Origin: an uncultured Clostridia bacterium | Lineage (GTDB): Bacteria; Bacillota; Clostridia; Christensenellales; Aristaeellaceae | Length of the DNA: 64,000 bases | Direction of reading: 5' to 3' | Assembly: GCA_934615235.1 (NCBI GenBank) | Contig: CAKTTL010000001.1 | Location: 21,120-85,119, forward strand | In this document: positions 1-8,772 of the stretch, piece by piece | How the letters are laid out: each line of letters begins with the position of its first letter | Position numbering within the stretch: the first letter of the stretch is position 1 | Made by a program: the position numbers and the translations under genes | The notes under the pieces: generated by a model | The model's input: only the letters and a program-made list of their open reading frames with translations | Database searches by the model: none | Told to the model about the DNA's origin: nothing

Positions 1-1
1 G

Positions 2-811
2 ATCGGCGAGGTCGTAAGCGACCTGGAAAAGCTGGAAGCCGACATTGAAGAGCTTTCGCTGGAAACGCTGCTGCGCGGCGATTACGACGCGAACAGCGCC
101 ATCCTCTCGCTGCACGCGGGCGCCGGCGGAACCGAAGCGCAGGACTGGACGCAGATGCTGCACCGCATGTACATGCATTACTGTGAGCATCACGGCTTCA
201 CTGTCAAGCAGATCGACCTGCTGCTCGGCGACGAGGCGGGCATCAAATCCGTCACCTGGGAAGTGGACGGCGACAACGCCTATGGTTTCCTCCGCTCCGA
301 AAAGGGCGTGCACCGGCTGGTTCGCATCTCCCCCTTTGACGCGAACGCGCGCCGCCATACCTCCTTCGCTTCGCTGGACGTTTCGCCCATCATTGAAGAC
401 GACGAGTTCGCCATCAACTGGGACGAAGTTCGCATCGACACCTATCGCGCCAGCGGCGCCGGCGGCCAGCACATCAACCGTACCGATTCGGCCGTGCGTA
501 TGACGCATATCCCGACCGGCATCGTCGTACAGTGCCAGAACGAACGCAGCCAGATTCAGAACCGCGAGGTCTGTATCCGTATGCTCAAATCGAAGCTGCT
601 GGAACTGCGCGAACGCGAAAAGGAAGAGAAAATGGCCGAAATCAAGGGCGAAATGAAGAAGATCGAATGGGGCAGCCAGATCCGCTCCTACGTCTTCCAG
701 CCCTACACCATGGTGAAGGATCATCGCACCGGCTACGAAGAGGGCGACGTGGACGCGGTCATGGACGGGGAAATCGACGGCTTCGTCCGCGCGTATCTGC
801 AGATGCAATGA
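2..811 (+). CDS. prfB: Peptide chain release factor 2 (5' end missing)
   Basis: Class I release factor that recognises UGA and UAA stop codons and triggers peptide release on the ribosome. The open frame enters from the left edge, so the N-terminus and any programmed +1 frameshift site lie outside the window. The visible part has the RF2-specific codon-recognition tripeptide SPF (in [14 protein letters not shown]) and the universal catalytic GGQ loop ([16 protein letters not shown]). It keeps the normal RF2 C-terminus, ending in AYLQMQ. Its stop overlaps the next start codon in an ATGA arrangement, so the DUF1461 gene downstream is probably translationally coupled. Identification is certain; only the 5' boundary is unknown. 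Confidence 0.97.
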   Translation: MGEVVSDLEKLEADIEELSLETLLRGDYDANSAILSLHAGAGGTEAQDWTQMLHRMYMHYCEHHGFTVKQIDLLLGDEAGIKSVTWEVDGDNAYGFLRSEKGVHRLVRISPFDANARRHTSFASLDVSPIIEDDEFAINWDEVRIDTYRASGAGGQHINRTDSAVRMTHIPTGIVVQCQNERSQIQNREVCIRMLKSKLLELREREKEEKMAEIKGEMKKIEWGSQIRSYVFQPYTMVKDHRTGYEEGDVDAVMDGEIDGFVRAYLQMQ

Positions 812-1362
812 GAAAGCTGTGCGCGGCCGCGTCGGCGTTTCTGCTGCTGATCGCATGCCTGTACGCCTGCATCGCCTCGTTTGCTTTTAATTCGGACGTT
901 TATTCGCAGCAGCCGCCGTTCGACCGCATGGCGCAGGAGACGGCGGCTTACCTTCGCGGCGACCGCGAGGCGCTTTCCGAATCGCTTTTCGGCCTGCAGG
1001 AGCGGCTCCATATGGCGGACGTGCGCGATTTGTTTCGGCTTGGAAAACGGATCGCGATTCTTTCAGGCGCGCTCTGCGCGCTGGGACTGGCGTTTGGCTT
1101 TCGAGAGCGCCGCAGCTTCCTGCTGGGCGTAGCGCTGTTTGTCGTGCTTCTCGGCGCAGGCGCGATTTGGGCGGCTGTTGATTTCACCGGATGGTTTACG
1201 GCAATGCATCGGATGGCGTTTTCAAACGACCTGTGGCTGTTTGATCCGTCCTCCACGCTGATACAGATGATGCCGGAAACGTTTTTCATCGCGGCCGTCC
1301 GGCAGATTGGCGGGCGGCTTGCGCTGTGCGTATGCGGCGCGGCGATGCTGGGGTGTATCTGA
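808..1362 (+). CDS. TIGR01906/DUF1461 family integral membrane protein
   Basis: A 184-residue membrane protein of the DUF1461 (TIGR01906) family; function unknown. The start ATG overlaps the prfB stop (ATGA). I see an N-terminal membrane segment (about residues 5-25), an extracytoplasmic stretch of about 60 residues, two closely spaced hydrophobic segments around 90-135, a conserved-looking outside loop [18 protein letters not shown] followed by a PETFF motif, and a last hydrophobic segment at the C-terminus. The F-x-x-x-H...W.FDP...PE pattern is what places it in DUF1461. Co-translation with prfB is clear from the overlap, but nothing here explains why a release factor and a membrane protein should be coupled. 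Confidence 0.8.
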   Translation: MRKLCAAASAFLLLIACLYACIASFAFNSDVYSQQPPFDRMAQETAAYLRGDREALSESLFGLQERLHMADVRDLFRLGKRIAILSGALCALGLAFGFRERRSFLLGVALFVVLLGAGAIWAAVDFTGWFTAMHRMAFSNDLWLFDPSSTLIQMMPETFFIAAVRQIGGRLALCVCGAAMLGCI

Positions 1363-1395
1363 AAAAGGAAGAGGCGACAGTCCGAGCGGATTTTT

Positions 1396-1521
1396 CGTCA
1401 GTTCAAGGAGGAAAATCGAAGGTTTAGCGGGGCTAAATCGAGATTTTCCGACGCAGAGATGGCGGAAAAGGTGCCGTGATGGAGCCTCAGGGAATTTTTC
1501 AGATACATCCTGAGACTGACG
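1396..1521 (+). other. Folded intergenic element, possible structured RNA or dispersed repeat
   Basis: The 186 bases between the DUF1461 gene and tsaD hold no convincing gene but fold well. An outer stem pairs CGTCAGT (1396-1402) with ACTGACG (1515-1521). Inside, GGAAAATC (1410-1417) pairs with GATTTTCC (1442-1449), enclosing a second stem GGTTTAGC (1421-1428) with GCTAAATC (1432-1439, one G-T wobble) and a three-base loop. A further hairpin pairs CTCAGG (1486-1491) with CCTGAG (1509-1514), directly adjacent to the outer stem. A short middle stem is possible (1459-1463 with 1473-1477). The result is a multibranch fold. There is no U-tract, so it is not a simple terminator. No second copy is in the window. 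Confidence 0.5.
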
Positions 1522-1548
1522 CTTTGCAAAAGGAAAAAGACAAAAGAC

Positions 1549-2610
1549 ATGAGCTATATGGAAACGGCCCGCGCCAAAGCGGATAAACTCATTTCAGCGC
1601 GCCACGCGCGCATATTGGCAATTGAATCCTCATGCGACGAGACGGCTGCGTCTATCGTCGAGGATGGCCGCCGCGTGCTTTCGAGTGTCATCGCTTCGCA
1701 GGTGGAGACGCATGCGCTCTACGGAGGCGTTGTGCCGGAAATCGCATCGCGCCAGCATATCGAAGCGTGCGACGCGGTTGTCCAGAAGGCGCTGGACGAA
1801 GCCGGCCTGAAGCTGGACGATCTGGATGCAATCGCCGTCACCTACGGTCCCGGCCTGGTCGGCGCGCTGCTGGTTGGCGTCAGCTGCGCCAAGGCGCTGG
1901 CATACGGGGCAAACCTGCCGCTGATTCCCGTCAACCATATCGAAGGGCATATCTGTGCAAACTATATTGCGCATGAGGAGTTGGAACCGCCGTTTATCTG
2001 CCTGGTTGCAAGCGGCGGACATTCGCACGTGGTGGAAGTGACGGATTACGGCGAATATCGCCTGTTGGGAAACACGCTGGACGACGCTGCGGGCGAAGCG
2101 TTTGATAAGGCGGCGCGCGTGCTGTCGATCCCCTATCCCGGCGGTCCGCTGCTGGATAAGCTGGCCTGGCAGGGTAACCCGGACGCGCTCCAGCTGCCCA
2201 GGCCGCGGCTTGACGGCCGGTACGATTTCAGCTTCAGCGGCCTGAAGACGGCGCTTATCAATCGCGTACACCAGCTGCATCAGGCCGGGCAGGACGTTCC
2301 CGCCGCGGATATTGCCGCGTCCTTCCGCAAAGCCGTCGTAGAGCAGTTGGTCGGGAAAGCGCTGCTCGCCGCGCGCGAGCATAACGCAAAGGCACTGGCC
2401 GTTGCAGGAGGCGTTGCTGCGAACAGCCTGCTGCGTCAGGAACTGACCGAAGGCGCGCAAAAGCTCCATATCCCCTGCTATATGCCGCCGCTCAAGCTCT
2501 GTACCGATAACGCTGCGATGATCGGCAGCGCCGCGTTCTGGCAGCTGATGCGCGGAGCGCTCACAGGGCTGGATCTGAATGCTGAACCCGGGCTGGAATT
2601 GCCGGTGTAA
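1549..2610 (+). CDS. tsaD: tRNA N6-adenosine threonylcarbamoyltransferase TsaD
   Basis: Catalytic subunit of the t6A machinery (Kae1/Qri7/TsaD family). It transfers the threonylcarbamoyl group onto A37 of ANN-decoding tRNAs together with TsaB and TsaE, which are not in this window. 353 residues. It shows the family opening ILAIESSCDETAASIV, the metal-binding HxxxH pair at H130 and H134 (NHIEGHICANY), the ASGGHSHVV nucleotide-binding segment and a C-terminal CTDNAAMIGSAA motif carrying the third metal ligand. There are about 18 extra residues before the usual family start, and an in-frame ATG four codons in (MSYM) is an equally good start. A paralogue lies at 15405-16388 and TcdA, the next enzyme in ct6A formation, at 37319-38026. 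Confidence 0.96.
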   Translation: MSYMETARAKADKLISARHARILAIESSCDETAASIVEDGRRVLSSVIASQVETHALYGGVVPEIASRQHIEACDAVVQKALDEAGLKLDDLDAIAVTYGPGLVGALLVGVSCAKALAYGANLPLIPVNHIEGHICANYIAHEELEPPFICLVASGGHSHVVEVTDYGEYRLLGNTLDDAAGEAFDKAARVLSIPYPGGPLLDKLAWQGNPDALQLPRPRLDGRYDFSFSGLKTALINRVHQLHQAGQDVPAADIAASFRKAVVEQLVGKALLAAREHNAKALAVAGGVAANSLLRQELTEGAQKLHIPCYMPPLKLCTDNAAMIGSAAFWQLMRGALTGLDLNAEPGLELPV

Positions 2611-2678
2611 CTCGAATAACGGGAGAATTCCTCCCCTGAAAACAGCAAAACTCTCCTGCTGCTCTTTCTGTGTACTTG

Positions 2679-2687
2679 TGATATAAT
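2679..2687 (+). promoter_or_regulatory. Extended -10 promoter for the sensor kinase operon
   Basis: TGaTATAAT, a consensus extended -10 (TG at 2679-2680, TATAAT at 2682-2687), lies about 36 bases before the kinase start. No good -35 hexamer is at the right distance, which fits an extended -10 promoter and perhaps an activated one. Confidence 0.6.
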
Positions 2688-2722
2688 GAATTATCATTGT
2701 ACATATAAAGGTGGGAGGACCT

Positions 2723-5407
2723 GTGAAGGGATACCGTAGAAAGTTATTCTGGGGCGCTTGCGCGCTCGAAGCGGTATCTCTTCTTTTTTTCCTTTGCGCA
2801 TGTGCTGCAATCGCTTTTGCGGTGACGGTCGAAAATATAAGCGCGTCCTACGAATTGCGCCTGCAATCGATCGATAAACAGGCGGTTTCCCGGCTGGAAG
2901 CATCGGAAGAATTTATAAGAATTGCCGCCGAGCAGAGTTCGGTAACGGAGGCTTGCCGTTCCTTTTTTAGCCCGAGCAGCGCTTTGCAGCAATCCGAAGC
3001 GTTTTTGGATTTACGCGCCGCCCTGGTGCAATTGTCGCATAATCATCCTCAGTTTCAGTTTTCTTTCTTTTTAACCCGCTCTTCCGCTCTTACTTTGCAA
3101 GGCGTATTCGCCTATTCTCCCGGAGCGGTTCCTCGTTCTCTCTCAGCAGTTGTGCTGGCAGCCTCCGCGATGGATGTAATGGCGCTCAATTCAGGAAGCG
3201 CGAAATCCTATCTGGGGCCGCATAATATTCTGTATTCGATGGTAAATGACGACGTGCTTCTTGTTGCCGTCCTGCCGGATGAACTGATTTTCGCCGCCAA
3301 GGGCGATATGCCGTTTTATGTTGAAGATGAATCCGGACGGCTTCTTTATGAAAGCGGCGCGCGTCCCGCGAAAAGCCGGCAAATCGAATATACAAACTCG
3401 CAAAATGGTTTACACTACGTATATTTGCTGGATGTTCACGCATTGATGAAAGATATTCTTCATCAATTGCTCGCACCGTTTATGTTTGCCGTTGCGCTCG
3501 GTCTGATTGCGCTGTGCGGAATCGCGCTGTTAACCGGTTGGGTTATGTCGCCGTTTCAACGGCTGGCGGAAGCGATGCGCAGCTATCCTGCGCTCGGTCC
3601 GCGTTTTCCTGCGGTGCTTCGTCAGCTGCGTTCCATGCGCAGCTTTCAGCTTCGCGTCTTTTTGCTATACCTCGTCTGCCTTATCCCGATGCTCTTGCCT
3701 TTACCTGCGTTAACGCACAAAATGGAAAACTGCGTAATCAGCGCCATGGCGGATGTGCATTCAGATACGGTCGAGCTTTCCGCAGGACGCATAGTTGAAA
3801 ACCTGGATGTGAATCGCCAGTTTATCAATATCATGGCGTACAGCGACGAATTGGCTGCGTTTCTTTCTCCGAAGACGGACGCCGCGTCGAATTGTACCTT
3901 CAGTGAGCTTTTACTGAAAAACCGCGCATTTCAAATGGGCATAACGGACGCTGCAATTTACGATAAAGCCGGAAAGCTGCTGGAACGCACCTCAACGGCG
4001 CAGCCGGATTTTCTCTCTGCCAGCATCCTGGGGCATTTTCAACGCAAATATGCGTTTTTCTGTCTTTACCCGGATCGATTTGATACGGATAACATTTCTG
4101 TTATTGTTGCAATTCGCAATATTCATGCCAGCGCTTCGGAGCGTTACTTTTCAACGCTTGGTTTCCTTTCTTTTCAAATCATCGACGTTTTTGCCGACGA
4201 ACTTGGCGAAAGCAACATGGGAACCTTCTTTTTGTATGATAAAACGCAATGGAGGCTTGTTGCTACACCGGCGTATTTGCAGGAACGCGCGCTGATTGAA
4301 GGGATGTGCCAGAGCGGGCTTATTCGCGTGGATTCGCGGGATATGCGCACCGTCACGCTGCCCGCAGCGCAAAACGACGCAGGATCGGATCCACGACGGA
4401 TGATTTTCGCTACGCCGATTGAAGGGACGAGCTATACGCTCGTCTGCTCCTTGCCCATTGCGCCGCTGCGTGCGTTCGCCCGTCAGCTGCCTGCTTATAT
4501 CGGCATGTTTGTCTGCGCGTTTATTCTTGCGGCGTTAACAATCGACCTTTTGTTTTCGCGGCGCATTACCCGGCTTTCGCGTTTAACAGAAAAATACTTT
4601 GGCTCTGCGACGCCGGATTGCCATGAGCTTCCCGTTTCTCTGCAAAGCGAAAACGAAATCTCGGCGCTTGCGCTTGCGTTTCACGAGTCCATGGAACGCA
4701 TTTCTCAGTTGAATCATTCTCTTCTGCGGCAGCGTGAGCGCCAGGCGGTTCTTGAAAACCGTCGAAGGCAGGCAGAGGTTATCGCACTGCAATCGCAAAT
4801 GGATTCGCACCTGATCAGCAACATCTTTGCCGCGATGAAACTGCTGCTCGTGCAAAGGGAATACGGCCCGCTGACGAGCATGATCGATGCAACAGGTGCG
4901 TTCCTTCGCACGGGACTGGTTCATAATGAATATGACGTTACCCTGCAGCGGGAAATCGATCATGTAAACGCTTACGCCGCGATTCAGACGCTGCGTTTTG
5001 GCGAACGCCTTCAGGTGGAACTGACGCCCATTGCCCCACATCTTTTGAACGCAATGGTTCCCAAATATCTTTTGCAGCCGTTGATTGAAAATGCAATTCA
5101 TCATGGAATGCGTCCCCGCCAGACGCTGCACGTCGTTATTCGCATTTCACAGGAGGATACGCGACTGCGCGTTGAAGTTGAAAACGATGGCGCAGGCATG
5201 ACTTTACAAGCCGTAGACGTGCTGAACCGGCGTCTCCGTCAAAGCGTTTCAAGCGAGCATATCGGGCTGATTAACGTGGCGGAACGCGTTCGTCTGCGAT
5301 TTGGCGACGAATACGGGCTACACGTAAAAAGTGCGCCCGACGAAAAAACAGTCGTTACAATCCTCATGCCAATTGTTCTGAACGCATCGGAAAGGAAGGC
5401 CGAATAG
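2723..5407 (+). CDS. Membrane histidine kinase (LytS/YesM type) with two extracytoplasmic sensor modules
   Basis: Sensor kinase of 894 residues, much longer than typical YesM-like kinases (about 570-600). I place the start at GTG 2723, preceded by GGGAGG; an in-frame GTG at 2711 overlaps that site. Four membrane segments are visible: about 9-37, 249-277, 311-332 and 590-613. They give two separate outside sensor regions (about 38-248 and 333-589). A HAMP-like stretch follows, then the His_kinase domain with H696 in an atypical SHLISN box (family: PHFLYN), the N-box LIENAIHHG and an HATPase G-box ENDGAGM. It is followed four bases later by its response regulator and then by an ABC uptake system, so it probably senses a sugar or oligosaccharide outside the cell. 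Confidence 0.9.
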   Translation: MKGYRRKLFWGACALEAVSLLFFLCACAAIAFAVTVENISASYELRLQSIDKQAVSRLEASEEFIRIAAEQSSVTEACRSFFSPSSALQQSEAFLDLRAALVQLSHNHPQFQFSFFLTRSSALTLQGVFAYSPGAVPRSLSAVVLAASAMDVMALNSGSAKSYLGPHNILYSMVNDDVLLVAVLPDELIFAAKGDMPFYVEDESGRLLYESGARPAKSRQIEYTNSQNGLHYVYLLDVHALMKDILHQLLAPFMFAVALGLIALCGIALLTGWVMSPFQRLAEAMRSYPALGPRFPAVLRQLRSMRSFQLRVFLLYLVCLIPMLLPLPALTHKMENCVISAMADVHSDTVELSAGRIVENLDVNRQFINIMAYSDELAAFLSPKTDAASNCTFSELLLKNRAFQMGITDAAIYDKAGKLLERTSTAQPDFLSASILGHFQRKYAFFCLYPDRFDTDNISVIVAIRNIHASASERYFSTLGFLSFQIIDVFADELGESNMGTFFLYDKTQWRLVATPAYLQERALIEGMCQSGLIRVDSRDMRTVTLPAAQNDAGSDPRRMIFATPIEGTSYTLVCSLPIAPLRAFARQLPAYIGMFVCAFILAALTIDLLFSRRITRLSRLTEKYFGSATPDCHELPVSLQSENEISALALAFHESMERISQLNHSLLRQRERQAVLENRRRQAEVIALQSQMDSHLISNIFAAMKLLLVQREYGPLTSMIDATGAFLRTGLVHNEYDVTLQREIDHVNAYAAIQTLRFGERLQVELTPIAPHLLNAMVPKYLLQPLIENAIHHGMRPRQTLHVVIRISQEDTRLRVEVENDGAGMTLQAVDVLNRRLRQSVSSEHIGLINVAERVRLRFGDEYGLHVKSAPDEKTVVTILMPIVLNASERKAE

Positions 5408-5411
5408 CTAC

Positions 5412-6188
5412 ATGTACAAGCTGCTGATTGCCGAAGATGAATCCATCATTCGAACCGGAATTATTCGTGCGATCGATTGGCAATCGATCGGGTTTGAAAT
5501 CTGCGCGGCCGCGGAAGACGGCCTCGAAGCTTTGGAAATGATCCGCAAAATACAGCCGGACGCCGTTATTACAGATATAAAAATGCCGGGTATGACAGGA
5601 TTGGAGCTCATGCATGCGCTAAACAGCGAAAACCGCCGCATTCCGGTGATTATACTAACGGGCTATGCGGATTTTGAATATGCGCGCGAAGCGCTGAAAG
5701 AACGGGCATTCGGCTATGTGCTGAAAATGGACGTAATGGCTGAGCTGCCTCCGCTTGCAGCCCGGCTGCGCAAGGAGATGGATGATCGGCGCGCTGCGCC
5801 GGAAAAACGACTGGAAACCATGCGCCGCGAAGTTTCCGAAACGACTCAGCTGATTTTGAACGGACTGCGCGGTGATCCGATGGAGCAGGCGGTTGAATAT
5901 ATTCTGGAGCATTTCTCCGAGCACCTTCATCTGGAAGAAGTAGCGCGGCTGTTTTATATGAGCCCGGCTTATTTTTCTCGCTCCTTCAAGCAGAAAACCG
6001 GCGAAGGTTTCAATGAAATGCTCATCCGTTTGAGAATGCAATGGGCAAAATCAATGCTGGAAAACACTTCTATGCGGGTTGCAGAAGTTGCACGCGCAGC
6101 AGGATACACGGATCTGAAGCATTTTACCACGCTTTTTCGTCGTGCCTTCGGCAAAACGCCGTCGCAGTGCCGAAACATGCAGCGTTAG
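5412..6188 (+). CDS. AraC-type response regulator (YesN family)
   Basis: Cytoplasmic transcription regulator of 258 residues, partner of the kinase just upstream. A CheY-like receiver occupies about residues 1-125, with the phospho-acceptor D55 in VITDIKMPG. The C-terminal part (about 155-258) is an AraC/XylS DNA-binding domain with two helix-turn-helix units (LEEVARLFYMSPAYFSRSFK and RVAEVARAAGYTDLKHFTTL). It is compact, lacking the long linker found in many YesN proteins. The likely target is the solute-binding protein operon starting 105 bases downstream. Family assignment is firm; target and signal are inferred from position. Confidence 0.92.
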   Translation: MYKLLIAEDESIIRTGIIRAIDWQSIGFEICAAAEDGLEALEMIRKIQPDAVITDIKMPGMTGLELMHALNSENRRIPVIILTGYADFEYAREALKERAFGYVLKMDVMAELPPLAARLRKEMDDRRAAPEKRLETMRREVSETTQLILNGLRGDPMEQAVEYILEHFSEHLHLEEVARLFYMSPAYFSRSFKQKTGEGFNEMLIRLRMQWAKSMLENTSMRVAEVARAAGYTDLKHFTTLFRRAFGKTPSQCRNMQR

Positions 6189-6292
6189 TTTTTCCGTCAA
6201 GAATCCCCCTTCTCGTTGTCAAAATCCTCCCCTTCTATAATTCTGTGAATAACATATAATTAAGACAAGATTTTTATAAAGGAGGTTCCCTG

Positions 6293-7780
6293 ATGAAAAA
6301 ACATCTTTCTCTCCTGTGTGTCCTGGCGCTTCTGCTTGGAATCGCCGTATCCGCCTGCGCGGATGAGGTGGATTTCACGAAGCCGCTGGATATCGAACTG
6401 ATGGCCTACTATGTTATGGACATTCCCGACGACGACCCGATCATGGTTTATCTTGAAAACAAGTTCAACGTTAACTTCAAGCTTACGATAACCAACATCG
6501 ACAACTATAACGACACGCTGAATATGCGCATTGCCTCCGACGATATGCCGGACTGGTTCCGCGCGACGGATAACAGCGTCTATCGTCAGCTGGCCGAAGA
6601 CGGGATGCTGATCGATGTGGGCGAATATGTCGAGAAGTACAACTTCGAAAACATTCGCAACACGCTGAACCTTCCGGGCGCGAATGGCCTTACGGTCAAT
6701 AATGCTTTTTATTGTGTCCCGGATACCGTCGGCAAGCTGACCCCCGGCGTTTATTATCGTGCCGACTGGCTGGAGGAGCTCGGCCTTGAAGTTCCGCAGA
6801 ACTATGAGGAATTCAAAACCGTGCTTGAAAAGATCGTTGAAGCAGATCCGGACGGTATGGGCACGACCGGTTTTACGCTTTATGACTTCGGCCAGATCGA
6901 AACCTATATGCTCCCCGGCTGGCTTGGTTATTTCGAATGGGGCGTTCAGGATGACGGCAGCCTGATCTGGAAATATGAAGATGAGGACTACAAGGCCTTC
7001 ATCAAATACTTTGCAGATCTGTATGCCAACAAGCTGCTTGATCAGGAAATGTTCGTCAACAGCTACGAAACCTGCATGGAAAAGCTTGCGTCCGGTCGCG
7101 CGGGCTTCTATATCATGAACCTGAACACCACCTGGTGGGGCAACAATAAAGCCGGTCTTGCGCAGTTCGATCCGGAAGCCAAGCTTGGCGCGCTTGTCCC
7201 CTGCATGGAGGGGCCCAAAGGCAAGTTTATTGGCGCTTCCTTCGGTTTTTATGCCAATTCCGCTTTTAACGCGAACCTGAGCGAAGAAAAGGTTGCCCGT
7301 ATGCTCGCGATTATGGATTATCTTCTTTCCGACGAAGGGCGCGACCTGACGCTGTACGGCTATGAAGAAGGCATGTACTACGATCTGGTGGACGGTCAGA
7401 AGGTGCAGAAGGAAGACGTCGTGAACAAAGCCTGGGGTCAGTCCCTTCATTTCATGGGCGAAATCGCCGACTTCGGCTCGAACGACCGCCTTGCGCGCGA
7501 TCCCGAGCTGATCGCCTGGAACGAAGCGCTCGATGATGCGAACCTTACCCGTTTGGCGAAGCTGAACTTCTTCTATGACGAAGAGGCGAGCAGGATTGGC
7601 GCTGAAATGTGGGAAATCATCAGCGCATATCGCACCGCCTGGTTGACTGGCGAAAAGGATATTGACGCGACGTGGGACGAATGCCAGCAAAAGCTGAAAG
7701 ACGCCGGCCTCGATCGCTATCGCGAAATCCTCGCCAACTATGTGCAGGAGAATAATATCCAGCTGGATAAGGCTCTCTGA
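6293..7780 (+). CDS. Extracellular solute-binding protein of an LplABC-like ABC importer
   Basis: Substrate-binding component, 495 residues, anchored or released outside the membrane. The signal sequence MKKHLSLLCVLALLLG ends in VSAC (possible lipobox) followed by ADE, so it may be a lipoprotein (Cys near 21) or be cut by signal peptidase I after ACA. The body looks like a family 1/LipO-type oligosaccharide-binding protein (acidic, Trp/Tyr-rich, with PDWFRATDN and VPQNYEEFKT segments). A strong site AAAGGAGG precedes the ATG. Two TATAAT-like sequences occur in the AT-rich upstream gap, without clear -35 partners. A hairpin separates it from the permease genes, which usually allows higher expression of the binding protein. 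Substrate is unknown. Confidence 0.9.
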   Translation: MKKHLSLLCVLALLLGIAVSACADEVDFTKPLDIELMAYYVMDIPDDDPIMVYLENKFNVNFKLTITNIDNYNDTLNMRIASDDMPDWFRATDNSVYRQLAEDGMLIDVGEYVEKYNFENIRNTLNLPGANGLTVNNAFYCVPDTVGKLTPGVYYRADWLEELGLEVPQNYEEFKTVLEKIVEADPDGMGTTGFTLYDFGQIETYMLPGWLGYFEWGVQDDGSLIWKYEDEDYKAFIKYFADLYANKLLDQEMFVNSYETCMEKLASGRAGFYIMNLNTTWWGNNKAGLAQFDPEAKLGALVPCMEGPKGKFIGASFGFYANSAFNANLSEEKVARMLAIMDYLLSDEGRDLTLYGYEEGMYYDLVDGQKVQKEDVVNKAWGQSLHFMGEIADFGSNDRLARDPELIAWNEALDDANLTRLAKLNFFYDEEASRIGAEMWEIISAYRTAWLTGEKDIDATWDECQQKLKDAGLDRYREILANYVQENNIQLDKAL

Positions 7781-7792
7781 GGAACCACAAGC

Positions 7793-7818
7793 GCGGCGCG
7801 GGGTAAACTCCGCGCCGC
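7793..7818 (+). terminator. Intercistronic hairpin after the binding-protein gene
   Basis: GCGGCGCGG (7793-7801) pairs perfectly with CCGCGCCGC (7810-7818) around an 8-base loop and is followed only by ATTTTC. It probably acts as a partial terminator or 3' stabiliser, giving more binding protein than permease. Confidence 0.65.
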
Positions 7819-7846
7819 ATTTTCATAAAAAGGAGTGATTTTCTCC

Positions 7847-8761
7847 ATGCAATCTCCCCGTCGCCTGCTTCAATCGGTCTGGCGGGCAAGGCGCATTTAC
7901 TGCTTTGTTTTGCCCGGCGTGGCGTTCTATCTGATTTTCCGCTATTATCCTCTGTATTATCTCCAAATCGCTTTTCGCGATTTTCGTATTACGCGTCCGC
8001 TTCAAAAATGCGCATGGGTAGGCTTTCGCTTTTTCAAAGAAGTCTTCAGTTCCGTCAGCTTTGCGGATGCGCTGAAAAATACACTGATCATCAATCTCCT
8101 GAAGCTGATTTTCTGTTTCCCAATGCCGATTCTTGTCGCCCTGATGCTCAACGAACTGCGCTCCATCCATTTCAAACGTGCTGTTCAGACTGTTCTTTAT
8201 CTGCCGCATTTCGTATCCTGGGTGGTTATCGCCTCAATTATCATGAACTTTACTACCCTCTACGGCGGCTTGTTCAATAATATTCTTACCGCCCTTGGGC
8301 ATGATCCCATTCTTTTTCTTGGCCGCAAGGATCTTTTTCGCCCTATCCTTGTTCTCAGCGACGTCTGGAAGGAATCTGGCTATGGGGCCATTATTTACCT
8401 TTCCGCGCTCACATCCATTGATCCGCAACTGTACGACGCGGCTTCTATCGACGGCGCAAACCGCCTGCAGCGAATCTGGCATGTCTCGCTTGCCGGCATT
8501 AAGAACGTTGTCGTGATGATGCTGATTTTACGCGTAGGCGCAATGATGAGCGGAAATTTCGATCAAGTGCAGACGCTCATCAACGAGCAGGTGCGTCCGG
8601 TTGGAGACACGCTGGACACGTTTGTCTATCGTCTCGGTATCTCGAATAACCGCCATAGTTTTGCCACTGCCGCAGGGCTGTTCAATTCCGCGGTAGGCGC
8701 GGTTCTGCTGATCTTATCCGACCAGGTCGCCAAACGTCTGGGCGAGCAGGGATTGATTTGA
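7847..8761 (+). CDS. ABC sugar transporter permease, LplB type
   Basis: First membrane subunit of the importer, 304 residues. I choose ATG 7847 because AAAGGAG ends about 9 bases before it; a GTG at 7835 lies inside that site. The sequence has the MalF/LplB-type opening (arginine-rich then YCFVLPGVAFYLIFRYYPLYY), about six hydrophobic segments and the cytoplasmic EAA loop DAASIDGANRLQRIWHVSL, which contacts the ATPase. No ATPase gene is present in the locus, so a shared MsmX/MalK-like ATPase encoded elsewhere is likely, as is usual for this family. Works with the permease encoded directly downstream. Confidence 0.92.
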   Translation: MQSPRRLLQSVWRARRIYCFVLPGVAFYLIFRYYPLYYLQIAFRDFRITRPLQKCAWVGFRFFKEVFSSVSFADALKNTLIINLLKLIFCFPMPILVALMLNELRSIHFKRAVQTVLYLPHFVSWVVIASIIMNFTTLYGGLFNNILTALGHDPILFLGRKDLFRPILVLSDVWKESGYGAIIYLSALTSIDPQLYDAASIDGANRLQRIWHVSLAGIKNVVVMMLILRVGAMMSGNFDQVQTLINEQVRPVGDTLDTFVYRLGISNNRHSFATAAGLFNSAVGAVLLILSDQVAKRLGEQGLI

Positions 8762-8772
8762 CGGAGGAAAAT

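Noticed and set aside
1..811. Programmed +1 frameshift site of prfB
   Set aside because: The site, if present, lies near codon 25 of prfB, which is outside the window.
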